Source of the DNA: Megaustenia siamemsis
Taxonomy: Eukaryota > Mollusca > Gastropoda > Stylommatophora > Ariophantidae
DNA length: 64,000 nt
Reading direction: 5' to 3'
NCBI GenBank assembly: GCA_032433765.1
Contig: JAVIAB010000073.1
Location: forward strand, 63,320,199 to 63,384,198
The notes under the pieces were generated by a model. That model saw only the letters and a program-made list of their open reading frames with translations. It was not told where the DNA came from and ran no database searches. The translations under genes and the position numbers were made by a program. Of the stretch, positions 31,429-41,299 are shown one piece after another. The stretch's first letter is position 1. The number at the start of each line of letters is the position of its first letter.

Positions 31429-31436
31429 ACCAGGTG

Positions 31437-32735
31437 TTCGTCCACTTTTCACATCTTGCTACCTGTCGGTAGCTTTCCTCGCAAGCCCACAACGCCATAT
31501 ATATCTGCATATATTGCTGAGTGTATCCTGGGTGGAATGTCATTTACGATGTCATTTATGAAAATCAAAAGTGGCAAGACTCCGCCTTGAGGGACTTGAC
31601 CTGCAACAAGTCTTCTGTTAATCAGCTTCCTTAGGCAGCTCAGTAGGCTAATTGGTCTATAGCTACTTGGGTCTAGTGGGTCTTCTCCACACTTGAGGAT
31701 GGGCGCCATAAGAGCTTCTTTCCTCATTGCCAGCACAATTGACCTCTCTTCTAGCTAGCATTTATTATCCTTAGAAGCTGCTCTTAGGTTTCTGCCCCAG
31801 ATTTAGGAGCATTTCGTTGGAGATTCCATCTTTACCAGGGGAACTTTTGAGCTTAATCCTTTGAGGGCAACATCTAATTCAGTTGGGGTAAAGATGGTCG
31901 TCTGATGTTCTTCTGGTGCTAAAGGCATCTTGGTTTTCCCGCCTTGCAGCTTTCTGTTTGTCTATGTTATTCTATGGAATGTTTATTTTACTAATGTTTT
32001 TGTAAGTCTCTATTTGCTGCCCTTTTGCCTGTGAGGGTCGGCAATTGTTTTCGTCGCTCAGAGCTTTCGTAAGTTTCCATAGTTTATGACAATTTTTGTC
32101 TAAATTAAGGCTCTCTTGTCTATCCAGCTCTGTCTGGCTAATGTCATGACCTCACGTATCAAATACAGATTTGGCCGAGGTTGCTTTGTAGGCAATGTTG
32201 CTCTCTGTGGTGTGTGATGCTTAGGCTAGTTCTCTGGCAGAATCCAGTTCCTCTTCAAAGTCGTATTTCCTTGCTCCAGTATGGCTTGTAGTTTCTTCTC
32301 GAGGAATGGATTCTTTAGCAGCTCTCAGGATGCCATTTGTTAACCGCTCATTAATCGAATATTATTGACCTTCTTTTTGTGGAAGTTGATAGGCGCAGTA
32401 TATGCATCAGTGAGCCTTGCAAACTTTGCCCAATCTGCTCTCTAATAGTTCCAGGATACCTATTTGCAACTCCTGTTTGTGAGCAAGAGCCACTGAAATT
32501 CTGGATTTCAGACATCAAGCTGTATGAATTGTATACTAGTTCTATAGTTATTTCCTTGATGGACAATAACTGTCCGATGATTTTGCATCTTGAGTATTTC
32601 TGCTGCTTGTGAATTGTTTCTCACTTGGCTTATTAAATATTTAAATTCTTCCATTTGTTTTAGATCATTATGTTGATGTTCTGAATCTCTTTTGCGAGTC
32701 TTGACTTCTGTTTTGGTGATATTGATTTTCATTTT
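31437..32735 (-). pseudogene. LINE-C 5' half: RT
   Basis: Minus strand: 'KINITKTEVKTRKRD' and 'EEFKYLISQVRNNSQ' near 32730-32640, which look like a separate RTE/CR1-type scrap. Then, from about 31920 down, 'TPTELDVALKG', 'EALMAPILKCGEDPLDPSSY' followed by 'RPISLLSCLRKL' (RT fingers), 'VPQGGVLPLLIFINDIVN' (box B) and 'HSAIYADIYGVVGLRG', where the Asp-Asp box C is damaged. Stops and deletions occur between the blocks (box A is missing). It joins LINE-C's 3' half across the LINE-B insertion. Confidence 0.75.
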
Positions 32736-32759
32736 GTATAATTATGCTGTCTCGAATCT

Positions 32760-33100
32760 AATCTCCCAAACAAAGAAAGGTAGCTGTAGTCATCATAGCA
32801 GTCTCAGCACACGATAAAAGACGGCGAAACCGCACAGAAAGTGAACACAGCCAACTGTTCCGTCATACAATATCATCACTCATCGTAAACAGTCGAAATA
32901 TGAACAGTCGAAACGCGATCACAATGGATGAGACACACAGCTCACGGTGTGCACAGATCACCTAATTCAGTAGGTCCTGCAGCATGCCGGACCTGGAATA
33001 TGAGGAAACTGCAACAAGGAACACCGTCATAATAGGAACGCCTTTAATGGTTCCTGCCAGAAGTTTATGACCTCCTGAAAATGATGATCGTCATTTTAAA
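32760..33100 (-). repeat. rep-2 dispersed repeat copy
   Basis: Reverse complement of about 19780-20120: 'CAAACAAAGAAAGGTAGCTG', 'GGCGAAACCGCACAGAAAG', 'GAGACACACAGCTCACGGTG' and 'GAGGAAACTGCAACAAGGAA'. It ends about 100 bases before the palindromic element. Confidence 0.8.
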
Positions 33101-33196
33101 ATGTATAGCGCTTGATGATGCTAGGACATCGTTTTTGACTCTGAATTCGAACATACAAAATACAGTCGTCAGATTATCCCCGTCGCCACTAAACAG

Positions 33197-33202
33197 ACCG
33201 TA
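33197..33202. other. Left target-site duplication ACCGTA
   Basis: ACCGTA directly abuts the first base of the inverted-repeat element and is repeated immediately after its last base (41294-41299). A 6-bp duplication is the size made by Maverick/Polinton integrases. Confidence 0.75.
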
Positions 33203-33708
33203 AGTAGTATACAAGGGTCCATTTAGCCCGCATTTAGGCGCGAATTAACAAAGCTATATAGCAGGCGCATTTTGCGAGAAATGTACACGAGAATCAAGGG
33301 GAGTTAATCGTGACACTTCGTGTCCGGATGTCGACCTCTGGTCCCTGTGACCCCGGAAGTGACCTGTTTATGTTTGGTGTATGCCGACTTTGGCGTTCTT
33401 TATGTACTTGATCGTTAGTGATAGTTTAGTAGATTATACAACATCAATGAAAAACAATAGCATTAAATATAAAACAGAAAGCAAAAGATATACTTTATTC
33501 TTTTATTGGCTCAATAGGTGTATAACATACAGTGGATATTATATAACATTACAAACATATTTAGTACACTGAGTAAATATATTGTACAAGTATAACATTT
33601 ATTTATAGCTATGTAGTTGGGTGTCTGCTTAGCGTTGTACCATAAATGATTCATAATGGGTGAAACTGTTAGAGGTTGCTGGGTAGTCTAAGCTGGTAGT
33701 GTAAAGAG

Positions 33709-34706
33709 TTAAATATCAAGTGGCGTAGTCGAGACGTTATCAGCAGCTACCTTTCTTTTTATATAGAAATAGGAAAGAGCATTTCTTGTTTGACTGTAGG
33801 AAAATATGGAATTATTTAAGACTTTGAAACCTACATTTTTCCCACCCTTAGCCTTTTGCGTAGCGAGAACCTCTAAAAACATATCTTTATCTAATTTGTT
33901 GTGTTGCTTGCTTAGCCCTTTACAACTGATTTTATCGCAATCCCCACTGCAGTGGTACGTCTTACTACATAAGCTAACAAGAGATGTCCCTTCGTACTCT
34001 AGTTTAAAAAGTCCAGGCGTTCGTTTGGTGTACGCTTTAACACCCTTACAGTTTATACAGTCTGTTTTGTTAGTATGTTCATCGCAAAACTCGACAGGAA
34101 ACTAGTCTTTATATACGCTATTAAACTCATCCCGCAGACCTGACTTAACTATGTCCTCTAACTTAGGTACACTTAAAGCCAAGTATAAACTATCAGTATC
34201 TGTTTCACATAACTGAAAGTCTGACCTATCTACAAACTTATCTAAGAACTCGAAATAAAAATCTAACATACGAAGTTTTGCATATGATAGACGAAGAAAC
34301 CGATTTGTAGGGGCAAGTCCCAAACAGTTTTCTTTTTCTCCATCTCAAAAGATCCTCCCCTATTTCACTCATCTTTTTAAACCGGGAACTATTAATCATT
34401 TTCGATATCTCATCCCCCTGAACATACGAGACAGCGCTATGATTGGCCTTATTAGTTAGAGTCTTCCCATAGGCTGAGTTTCCTAAGAGCTTCATCGTAT
34501 CGCTTACTATAGATTGATTTTCGTCTAGATCACCAGCCCTCCTAGCGTCAGAAACCATTTCGCCAAACTTTTTAAACAACTAGACGGTTGATATTCTATC
34601 ACTTGATAAATTTTTGTTACCGCCAAGCCGTGGTCTAAACACCATTTTAACAGTGGTGTTGCCAACAAAATTTTTTTCCCCGACATAACTACCGATTAGG
34701 GTGCGA
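33709..34706 (-). pseudogene. polB C-terminal fragment, left arm
   Basis: Mirror copy of 39790-40787. The minus strand shows 'PLLKWCLDHGLAV'-type and 'KLLGNSAYGKTL' sequence (polymerase motif B, with the NSxYG core) and 'CETDTDSLYLALSV' (motif C, with the DTDS metal-binding Asp pair), then a Cys-rich tail. Disruptions are a stop within 'YKD*FPVEF', also present in the other arm, a frame change near 34300, and a one-base deletion (CATATGATAG versus CATATTGATAG) unique to this arm. Protein-primed DNA polymerases of this family replicate linear element genomes; this fragment cannot be functional. Confidence 0.85.
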
Positions 34707-34734
34707 CGAGGGGTTGACAACAAGTTATGTTTGA

Positions 34735-35535
34735 GGGCGCAGAAACCAAGGAGGGAAGGTCAGAAATCAAAGAGGGGAAACCTAGGAGGCAAGGTCAGAA
34801 ACCTAGGAGGCAAGGGCAAAAACTAAAGAGGCAAGGGCAGAAACCCAAGAGGGAAGGTCAGAAACCTAGGAGGCAAGGTCAGAAACCTAGGAGGCAAGGT
34901 CAGAAACTAGGAGGCAAAGGCAGAAACCAAAGAGGCAAGGGCAGAAACCTAGGAGGCAAGGACAGAAACCAAGGAGGGAAGGTCAGAAACCAAAGAGGGG
35001 AAACCTAGGAGGCAAGGTCAGAAACCTAGGAGGCAAGAGCAGAAACCTAGGAGGCAAGGGCAGAAACCTAGGAGGCAAGGACAGAAACCTAGGAGGCGAG
35101 GTCAGAAACCTAGGAGGCAAGGTCAGAAACCAAAGAGGGAAGATCAGAAACCTAGGAGTCAAGGTCAGAAACCTAGGAGGCAAGAGCAGAAACCTAAGAG
35201 GCAAGGGCAGAAACATAAGGAGGCAAAGACAGAAACCTAGGAGGCAAGGTCAGAAACCTAGGAGGTAAGGGCAGAAACCTAGGAGGCAAGGGCAGAAACC
35301 AAGGAGGAAGGTCAGAAACCAAAGAGGGGAAACCTAGGAGGCAAGGTCAGAAACCTAGGAGGCAAGGGCAGAAACCTAGGAGGCAATGGCATAAACCTAG
35401 GAGGCAAGGGCAGAAACCTAGGAGGCAAGGGCAGAAACCAAAGCGGGAAGGTCAGAAACCTAGGAGGCAAGGTCAGAAACCTAGGAGGCAAGGGCAGAAA
35501 CCTAGGAGGCATGGGTAGAAACTTAGTAGGCACCT
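34735..35535 (-). repeat. 21-bp minisatellite, left arm (about 38 copies)
   Basis: The unit on the minus strand is CCTAGGTTTCTGCCCTTGCCT with substitutions at a few positions. Being 21 bp and stop-free, it reads as Arg-Phe-Leu-Pro-Leu-Pro-Pro heptads on one strand and Arg/Lys/Gln/Gly-rich heptads on the other. It occupies the place where the middle of the polB gene should be. Confidence 0.95.
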
Positions 35536-35617
35536 CGATGGACAGCTAGACAACCGAAGAAGCAGAGATTATCATTGTAAACTTTAGAATGGGAATCGGT
35601 TTGAAGGTTATTAATTA
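35536..35617 (-). pseudogene. polB N-terminal block, left arm
   Basis: About 80 bases on the minus strand matching 37908-37990, encoding 'VYNDNLCFFGCLAVHRGA'. Homology to the right arm ends at about 35617, where the left arm jumps to the 135-bp repeat region. Confidence 0.8.
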
Positions 35618-35639
35618 ACATTAATTTAAAATTAATTTA

Positions 35640-35890
35640 AAATTAACTTAAAAATCACTTTTGAAATTGTTACCCCTTACCATTTTTGAGGGTTACGCCC
35701 ATGGAATCGATAAAAATCGTAAATTTAGCACGTAGGCTTACTTAAAACTTTATTTTAGACATCCCCATACCAAAAATTTACTTAAAAATCACTTTTGAAA
35801 TTGTAACCCCCCTTACCATTTTTGAGGGTTACGCCCCTGAAATCGATAAAAAATTGAAATATAACCTCAAGGCATACCTCCCACATAATA
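35640..35890 (-). repeat. 135-bp tandem repeats, left arm (about 2 copies)
   Basis: Minus-strand copies of the unit with 'GGGCGTAACCCTCAAAAATG' and 'GGGATGTCTAAAATAAAG'; reverse complement of the first units at 36140-36380. Confidence 0.92.
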
Positions 35891-35953
35891 TTTGACACCC
35901 CTACATATCAAATTCCAACAAAAAAACAACAAAAAGCTAGTAGTAGTTGTGGC

Positions 35954-36076
35954 GGTGAACATACCCGATCATACTACTTCTCGTGCGGTTTTGGCACCGA
36001 TACTGTACGAAACAGTATCGGTGCCAAATCTATTGTCTTTCGGTGCATGTACATGCACTTTTAGAGTGGGCAAACA
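35954..36076. other. Palindrome centre with nested hairpins
   Basis: The long arms approach within about 123 bases here. The centre itself contains a perfect 16-bp stem (TTGGCACCGATACTGT at 35991-36006 pairing with 36012-36027) with a 5-base loop, and a perfect 16-bp palindrome GTGCATGTACATGCAC at 36043-36058. No coding sequence. Confidence 0.9.
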
Positions 36077-36109
36077 GCCACACCTACTACTAGCTTTTTG
36101 TTGTTTTTT

Positions 36110-37290
36110 TGTTGGAATTTGATATGTAGGGGTGTCAAATATTATGTGGGAGGTATGCCTTGAGGTTATATTTCAATTTTTTATCGATTTCAGGGGCGTA
36201 ACCCTCAAAAATGGTAAGGGGGGTTACAATTTTAAAAGTGATTTTTAAGTAAATTTTTGGTATTGGGATGTCTAAAATAAAGTTTTAAGTAAGCCTACGT
36301 GCTAAATTTACGATTTTTATCGATTCCATGGGCGTAACCCTCAAAAATGGTAAGGGGTAACAATTTCAAAAGTGATTTTTAAGTTAATTTTTGGTGTGGG
36401 GATGTCTAAAATAAAGTTTGGGGTATGCCTAGAGTGAAAATTTACGATTTTTTACCGATTTCATGGGCGTAACCCTCAAAAATGGTCCGGGGGTAAAATC
36501 CTAAAAGTGGTTTTTAATGTAAATCTTTGTTATGGGGATGTCTAAAATAAAGTTTGGGGTATGCATTGAGGTTAAATTTCATTTTTTTTATCGATTTCAG
36601 GGGCGTTTCCCACAAAAATTGTAAGGGGGTAACAATTTCAAAAGTGATTTTTAAGTTAATTTTTGGTGTGGGGATGTCTAAAATAAAGTTTTAGGTAAGC
36701 CTACGTGCTAAATTTACAATTTTTATCGATTTGATGGGCGTAACCCTCAAAAATGGTAAGGGGGTAACAATTTCAAAAGTGATTTTTAAGTTAATTTTTG
36801 GTGTGGGGATGTCTAAAATAAAGTTTTAGGTAAGCCTACGTGCTAAAATTACGATTTTTATCGATTCCATGGGAGTATCCCTAAAAAATGATAAGGGGTA
36901 AAATCCTAAAAGTGGTTTTTAATGTAAACTTTTGCAATGGGGATGTCTAAAATAAAGTTTGGGGTATGCCTAGAGTGTAAATTTACTATTTTTACCGATT
37001 TTATGGGCGTATCCCTAAAAAAATAGTCAGGGGGTAAAATCCTAAAAGTGATTTTTAAGTAAATTTTTGCAATGGGGATGTCTAAAATAAGGTTTGGGGT
37101 ATGCCTAGAGTGAAAATGTACGATTTTTACCGATTTTATGGGTGTATCCCTAAAAAAAATAGTAAGGGGGTAACAATTTCAAAAGTGATTTTTAAGTAAA
37201 TTTTTGGTATGGGGATGTCTAAAATAAAGTTTGGGGTATGCCTAGAGTGAAAATTTACGCTTTTCGTCGAATTCAGGGGCGTAGTCACCA
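36110..37290 (+). repeat. 135-bp tandem repeats, right arm (about 8 copies)
   Basis: The anchor GGGATGTCTAAAATAA recurs at 36265, 36398, 36535, 36671, 36806, 36940, 37075 and 37212, spacing 133-137. Each unit also holds a 'TTT.TCGATT' or 'TTTACCGATT' word and 'GGGCGTAACCCTCAAAAATG'. Non-coding. Confidence 0.95.
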
Positions 37291-37569
37291 AAAATGGTCA
37301 GGAGGTAAACTCATAAAATTGCCATCATACGTCAAAATCTTTTTAGTAACACATCCGGTATTGCCTCAGAGGTCAGTTCTATTTTTAGTAACACCTCTAG
37401 GGTTTCAAGTGTATATATCTGAGAAGCTTGTAATCAGACATACGCTTACAGTTGTTGACGATGGATGTGTCTCGTACCTTCAAACACATAAAAGTAAGTG
37501 TTATCTTAGATCTTTAATGTTATAGTATGTTACTTTAGTAACCTATTTTCGAAACGTTGGTTTTTTTAG
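37291..37569. other. Right-arm-only segment
   Basis: Unique sequence between the tandem repeats and the polB N-terminal block, with no counterpart in the left arm and no recognised motif. Confidence 0.5.
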
Positions 37570-37992
37570 TATCCACGTGTTATTTGTGTAACCAAAAATT
37601 ATAGTCATCATCTAGTTTTAAGACATAGAGAGACACAGGGGCTGCGTTACTTTCACGCAAGCTCAAATAACGCGACAGGATTAGACAAACCCTTGTTAGT
37701 TAACAACAGAAATGACTTTGAAACGTTTATCGATAGATTAAATGAAAGTGATATATTAGGTTATACAGACAAAAATATGGATACAACCAAATACACCTTG
37801 GAAGCCTTAGTCAGTACGAGTGTTTATGTTTATAAACTTCAAGATTATCCTATAGGGTGTCTGCTAGATATCCCACACTACATTGCATCAAATCAAGGTA
37901 TTAATATCCTTCAAACTGATTCCCATTCTAAAGTTTACAATGATAATCTCTGCTTCTTCGGTTGTCTAGCTGTCCATCGAGGTGCCTACTAG
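37570..37992 (+). pseudogene. polB N-terminal fragment, right arm
   Basis: One open frame of about 140 codons: 'HRETQGLRYFHASSNNA', 'DFETFIDRLNESDIL', 'YTLEALVSTSVYVYKL' and finally 'VYNDNLCFFGCLAVHRGA', the conserved start region of polB_2-type genes from these elements. It then runs straight into the minisatellite and stops at 37990. In intact relatives several hundred residues (zinc-like motif, exonuclease, start of palm) follow; here they are replaced by repeats. Confidence 0.7.
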
Positions 37993-39760
37993 GTTTCTAC
38001 CCATGCCTCCTAGGTTTCTGACCTTGCCTCCTAGGTTTCTGCCCTTGCCTCCTAGGTTTCTGCCCTTACCTCCTAGGTTTCTGCCCTTGCCTCCTAGGTT
38101 TCTGCCCTTGCCTCTTTGGTTTCTGCCCTTGCCTCTAGGTTTCTGACCTTGTCTCCTAGGTTTCTGACCTTGCCTCCTAGGTTTCTGCCCTTGCCTCCTA
38201 GGTTTCTGACCTTGCCTCCTAGGTTTCTGTCTTTGCCTCTTAGGTTTCTGCCCTTGCCTCTTTGGTTTCTGCCCTTGCCTCTTTGGTTTCTGCCCTTGCC
38301 TCCTCTGTTTCTGACCTTGCCTCCTAGGTTTCTGTCCTTGCCTCCTAGGTTTCTGTCCTTGCCTCCTAGGTTTCTGCCCTTGCCTCCTAGGTTTCTGCCC
38401 TTGCCTCCTAGGTTTCTGACCTTGCCTCTTAGGTTTCTGCCCTTGCCTCTTAGGTTTCTGCCCTTGCCTCCTAGGTTTCTGCATTTGCCTCCTAGGTTTC
38501 TGCCCTTGCCTCCTAGGTTTCTGACCTTGCCTCCTAGGTTTCTGACCTTCCCGCTTTGGTTTCTGCCCTTGCCTCCTAGGTTTCTGCCTTGCCTCCTAGG
38601 TTTATGCCATTGCCTCCTAGGTTTCTGCCCTTGCCTCCTAGGTTTCTGACCTTGCCTCCTAGGTTTCCCCTCTTTGGTTTCTGACCTTCCCTCCTTGGTT
38701 TCTGCCCTTGCCTCCTAGGTTTCTTTCCTTACCTCCTAGGTTTCTGACCTTGCCTCCTAGGTTTCTGTCTTTGCCTCTTTGGTTTCTGCCCTTGCCTCTT
38801 TGGTTTCTGCCCTTGCCTCCTCTGTTTCTGACCTTGCCTCCTAGGTTTCTGTCCTTGCCTCCTAGGTTTCTGTCCTTGCCTCCTAGGTTTCTGCCCTTGC
38901 CTCCTAGGTTTCTGCCCTTGCCTCCTAGGTTTCTGACCTTGCCTCTTAGGTTTCTGCCCTTGCCTCTTAGGTTTCTGCCCTTGCCTCCTAGGTTTCTGCC
39001 CTTGCCTCCTAGGTTTCTGCCCTTGCCTCCTAGGTTTCTGACCTTGCCTCCTAGGTTTCTGACCTTCCCGCTTTGGTTTCTGCCCTTGCCTCCTAGGTTT
39101 CTGCCCTTGCCTCCTAGGTTTATGCCATTGCCTCCTAGGTTTCTGCCCTTGCCTCCTAGGTTTCTGACCTTGCCTCCTAGGTTTCCCCTCTTTGGTTTCT
39201 GACCTTCCCTCCTTGGTTTCTGCCCTTGCCTCCTAGGTTTCTTCCCTTACCTCCTAGGTTTCTGACCTTGCCTCCTAGGTTTCTGTCTTTGCCTCTTATA
39301 TTTCTGCCCTTGCCTCTTAGGTTTCTGCTCTTGCCTCCTAGGTTTCTGACCTTGACTCCTAGGTTTCTGACCTTCCCTCTTTGGTTTCTGACCTTGCCTC
39401 CTAGGTTTCTGACCTCGCCTCCTAGGTTTCTGTCCTTGCCTCCTAGGTTTCTGCCCTTGCCTCCTAGGTTTCTGCCCTTGCCTCCTAGGTTTCTGACCTT
39501 GCCTCTTAGGTTTCCCCTCTTTGGTTTCTGACCTTCCCTCCTTGGTTTCTGTCCTTGCCTCCTAGGTTTCTGCCCCTGCCTCTTTGGTTTCTGCCTTTGC
39601 CTCCTAGGTTTCTGACCTTGCCTCCTAGGTTTCTGACCTTCCCTCTTGGGTTTCTGCACTTGCCTCTTTAGTTTTTGCCCTTGCCTCCTAGGTTTCTGAC
39701 CTTGCCTCCTAGGTTTCCCCTCTTTGATTTCTGACCTTCCCTCCTTGGTTTCTGCGCCCT
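37985..39760 (+). repeat. 21-bp minisatellite, right arm (about 84 copies)
   Basis: Unit CCTAGGTTTCTGCCCTTGCCT with AvrII-like CCTAGG in most copies. Variants (CTCTTTGG, CTTACCTCC, CTTCCCGC) recur at about 518-base intervals (for example CCGCTTTGG at 38551 and 39068), showing a higher-order repeat of about 25 units. Long Leu-Pro-Arg-Phe ORFs on this strand and Arg-Gln-Gly-Lys ORFs on the other are by-products of a stop-free 21-mer. Confidence 0.96.
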
Positions 39761-39789
39761 CAAACATAACTTGTTGTCAACCCCTCGTC

Positions 39790-40787
39790 GCACCCTAATC
39801 GGTAGTTATGTCGGGGAAAAAAATTTTGTTGGCAACACCACTGTTAAAATGGTGTTTAGACCACGGCTTGGCGGTAACAAAAATTTATCAAGTGATAGAA
39901 TATCAACCGTCTAGTTGTTTTAAAAAGTTTGGCGAAATGGTTTCTGACGCTAGGAGGGCTGGTGATCTAGACGAAAATCAATCTATAGTAAGCGATACGA
40001 TGAAGCTCTTAGGAAACTCAGCCTATGGGAAGACTCTAACTAATAAGGCCAATCATAGCGCTGTCTCGTATGTTCAGGGGGATGAGATATCGAAAATGAT
40101 TAATAGTTCCCGGTTTAAAAAGATGAGTGAAATAGGGGAGGATCTTTTGAGATGGAGAAAAAGAAAACTGTTTGGGACTTGCCCCTACAAATCGGTTTCT
40201 TCGTCTATCAATATGCAAAACTTCGTATGTTAGATTTTTATTTCGAGTTCTTAGATAAGTTTGTAGATAGGTCAGACTTTCAGTTATGTGAAACAGATAC
40301 TGATAGTTTATACTTTGCTTTAAGTGTACCTAAGTTAGAGGACATAGTTAAGTCAGGTCTGCGGGATGAGTTTAATAGCGTATATAAAGACTAGTTTCCT
40401 GTCGAGTTTTGCGATGAACATACTAACAAAACAGACTGTATAAACTGTAAGGGTGTTAAAGCGTACACCAAACGAACGCCTGGACTTTTTAAACTAGAGT
40501 ACGAAGGGACATCTCTTGTTAGCTTATGTAGTAAGACGTACCACTGCAGTGGGGATTACGATAAAATCAGTTGTAAAGGGCTAAGCAAGCAACACAACAA
40601 ATTAGATAAAGATATGTTTTTAGAGGTTCTCGCTACGCAAAAGGCTAAGGGTGGGAAAAATGTAGGTTTCAAAGTCTTAAATAATTCCATATTTTCCTAC
40701 AGTCAAACAAGAAATGCTCTTTCCTATTTCTATATAAAAAGAAAGGTAGCTGCTGATAACGTCTCGACTACGCCACTTGATATTTAA
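39790..40787 (+). pseudogene. polB C-terminal fragment, right arm
   Basis: Begins with 'ILLATPLLKWCLDHGLAV' and 'KIYQVIEYQ'. It then has 'DTMKLLGNSAYGKTL' (motif B), a frame change between about 40205 and 40230, 'AKLRMLDFYFEFLDKFV', 'CETDTDSLYFALSV' (motif C) and a stop in 'YKD*FPVEF'. The tail then has 'CDEHTNKTDCINC' and 'LYEG'-like Cys-rich sequence and ends at the TAA at 40785. Catalytic Asp residues of motif C are present, but the gene lacks its middle and is broken twice, so it is not functional. Confidence 0.87.
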
Positions 40788-41293
40788 CTCTTTACACTAC
40801 CAGCTTAGACTACCCAGCAACCTCTAACAGTTTCACCCATTATGAATCATTTATGGTACAACGCTAAGCAGACACCCAACTACATAGCTATAAATAAATG
40901 TTATACTTGTACAATATATTTACTCAGTGTACTAAATATGTTTGTAATGTTATATAATATCCACTGTATGTTATACACCTATTGAGCCAATAAAAGAATA
41001 AAGTATATCTTTTGCTTTCTGTTTTATATTTAATGCTATTGTTTTTCATTGATGTTGTATAATCTACTAAACTATCACTAACGATCAAGTACATAAAGAA
41101 CGCCAAAGTCGGCATACACCAAACATAAACAGGTCACTTCCGGGGTCACAGGGACCAGAGGTCGACATCCGGACACGAAGTGTCACGATTAACTCCCCTT
41201 GATTCTCGTGCACATTTCTCGCAAAATGCGCCTGCTATATAGCTTTGTTAATTCGCGCCTAAATGCGGGCTAAATGGACCCTTGTATACTACT

Positions 41294-41299
41294 ACCGTA
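41294..41299. other. Right target-site duplication ACCGTA
   Basis: Same 6 bases as 33197-33202, in direct orientation, immediately outside the element's last base. Confidence 0.75.

Larger units (their letters stand above)
33203..41293. mobile_element. Inverted-dimer (snapback) Maverick/Polinton-like element, 8.09 kb
   Basis: The two ends are reverse complements, starting AGTAGTATACAAGGGTCC and ending with its complement. The inverted identity continues inward almost without mismatch. Going inward from either end one meets about 500 bases of non-coding terminus, the C-terminal part of a DNA polymerase B reading outward, a 21-bp minisatellite, a short N-terminal polB block, 135-bp tandem repeats, and a centre of about 120 bases. 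The left half is about 2.75 kb, the right about 5.2 kb; the difference is minisatellite and tandem-repeat length plus about 600 bases present only on the right. No integrase, ATPase, protease or capsid gene is present, so it is non-autonomous. It sits in the long nAChR intron. Confidence 0.8.

Noticed and set aside
33381..33572. 63-codon ORF mirrored at 40924-41115 as a possible small gene of the palindromic element
   Set aside because: It lies in the AT-rich terminus, reads inward against polB, and is duplicated only because the arms are; there is no family or start signal.
38116..39767. Long Leu-Pro-Arg-Phe and Arg-Gln-Gly-Lys ORFs on both strands
   Set aside because: A stop-free 21-bp tandem repeat keeps frames open on both strands; there is no start context, and indels break the frames between blocks.
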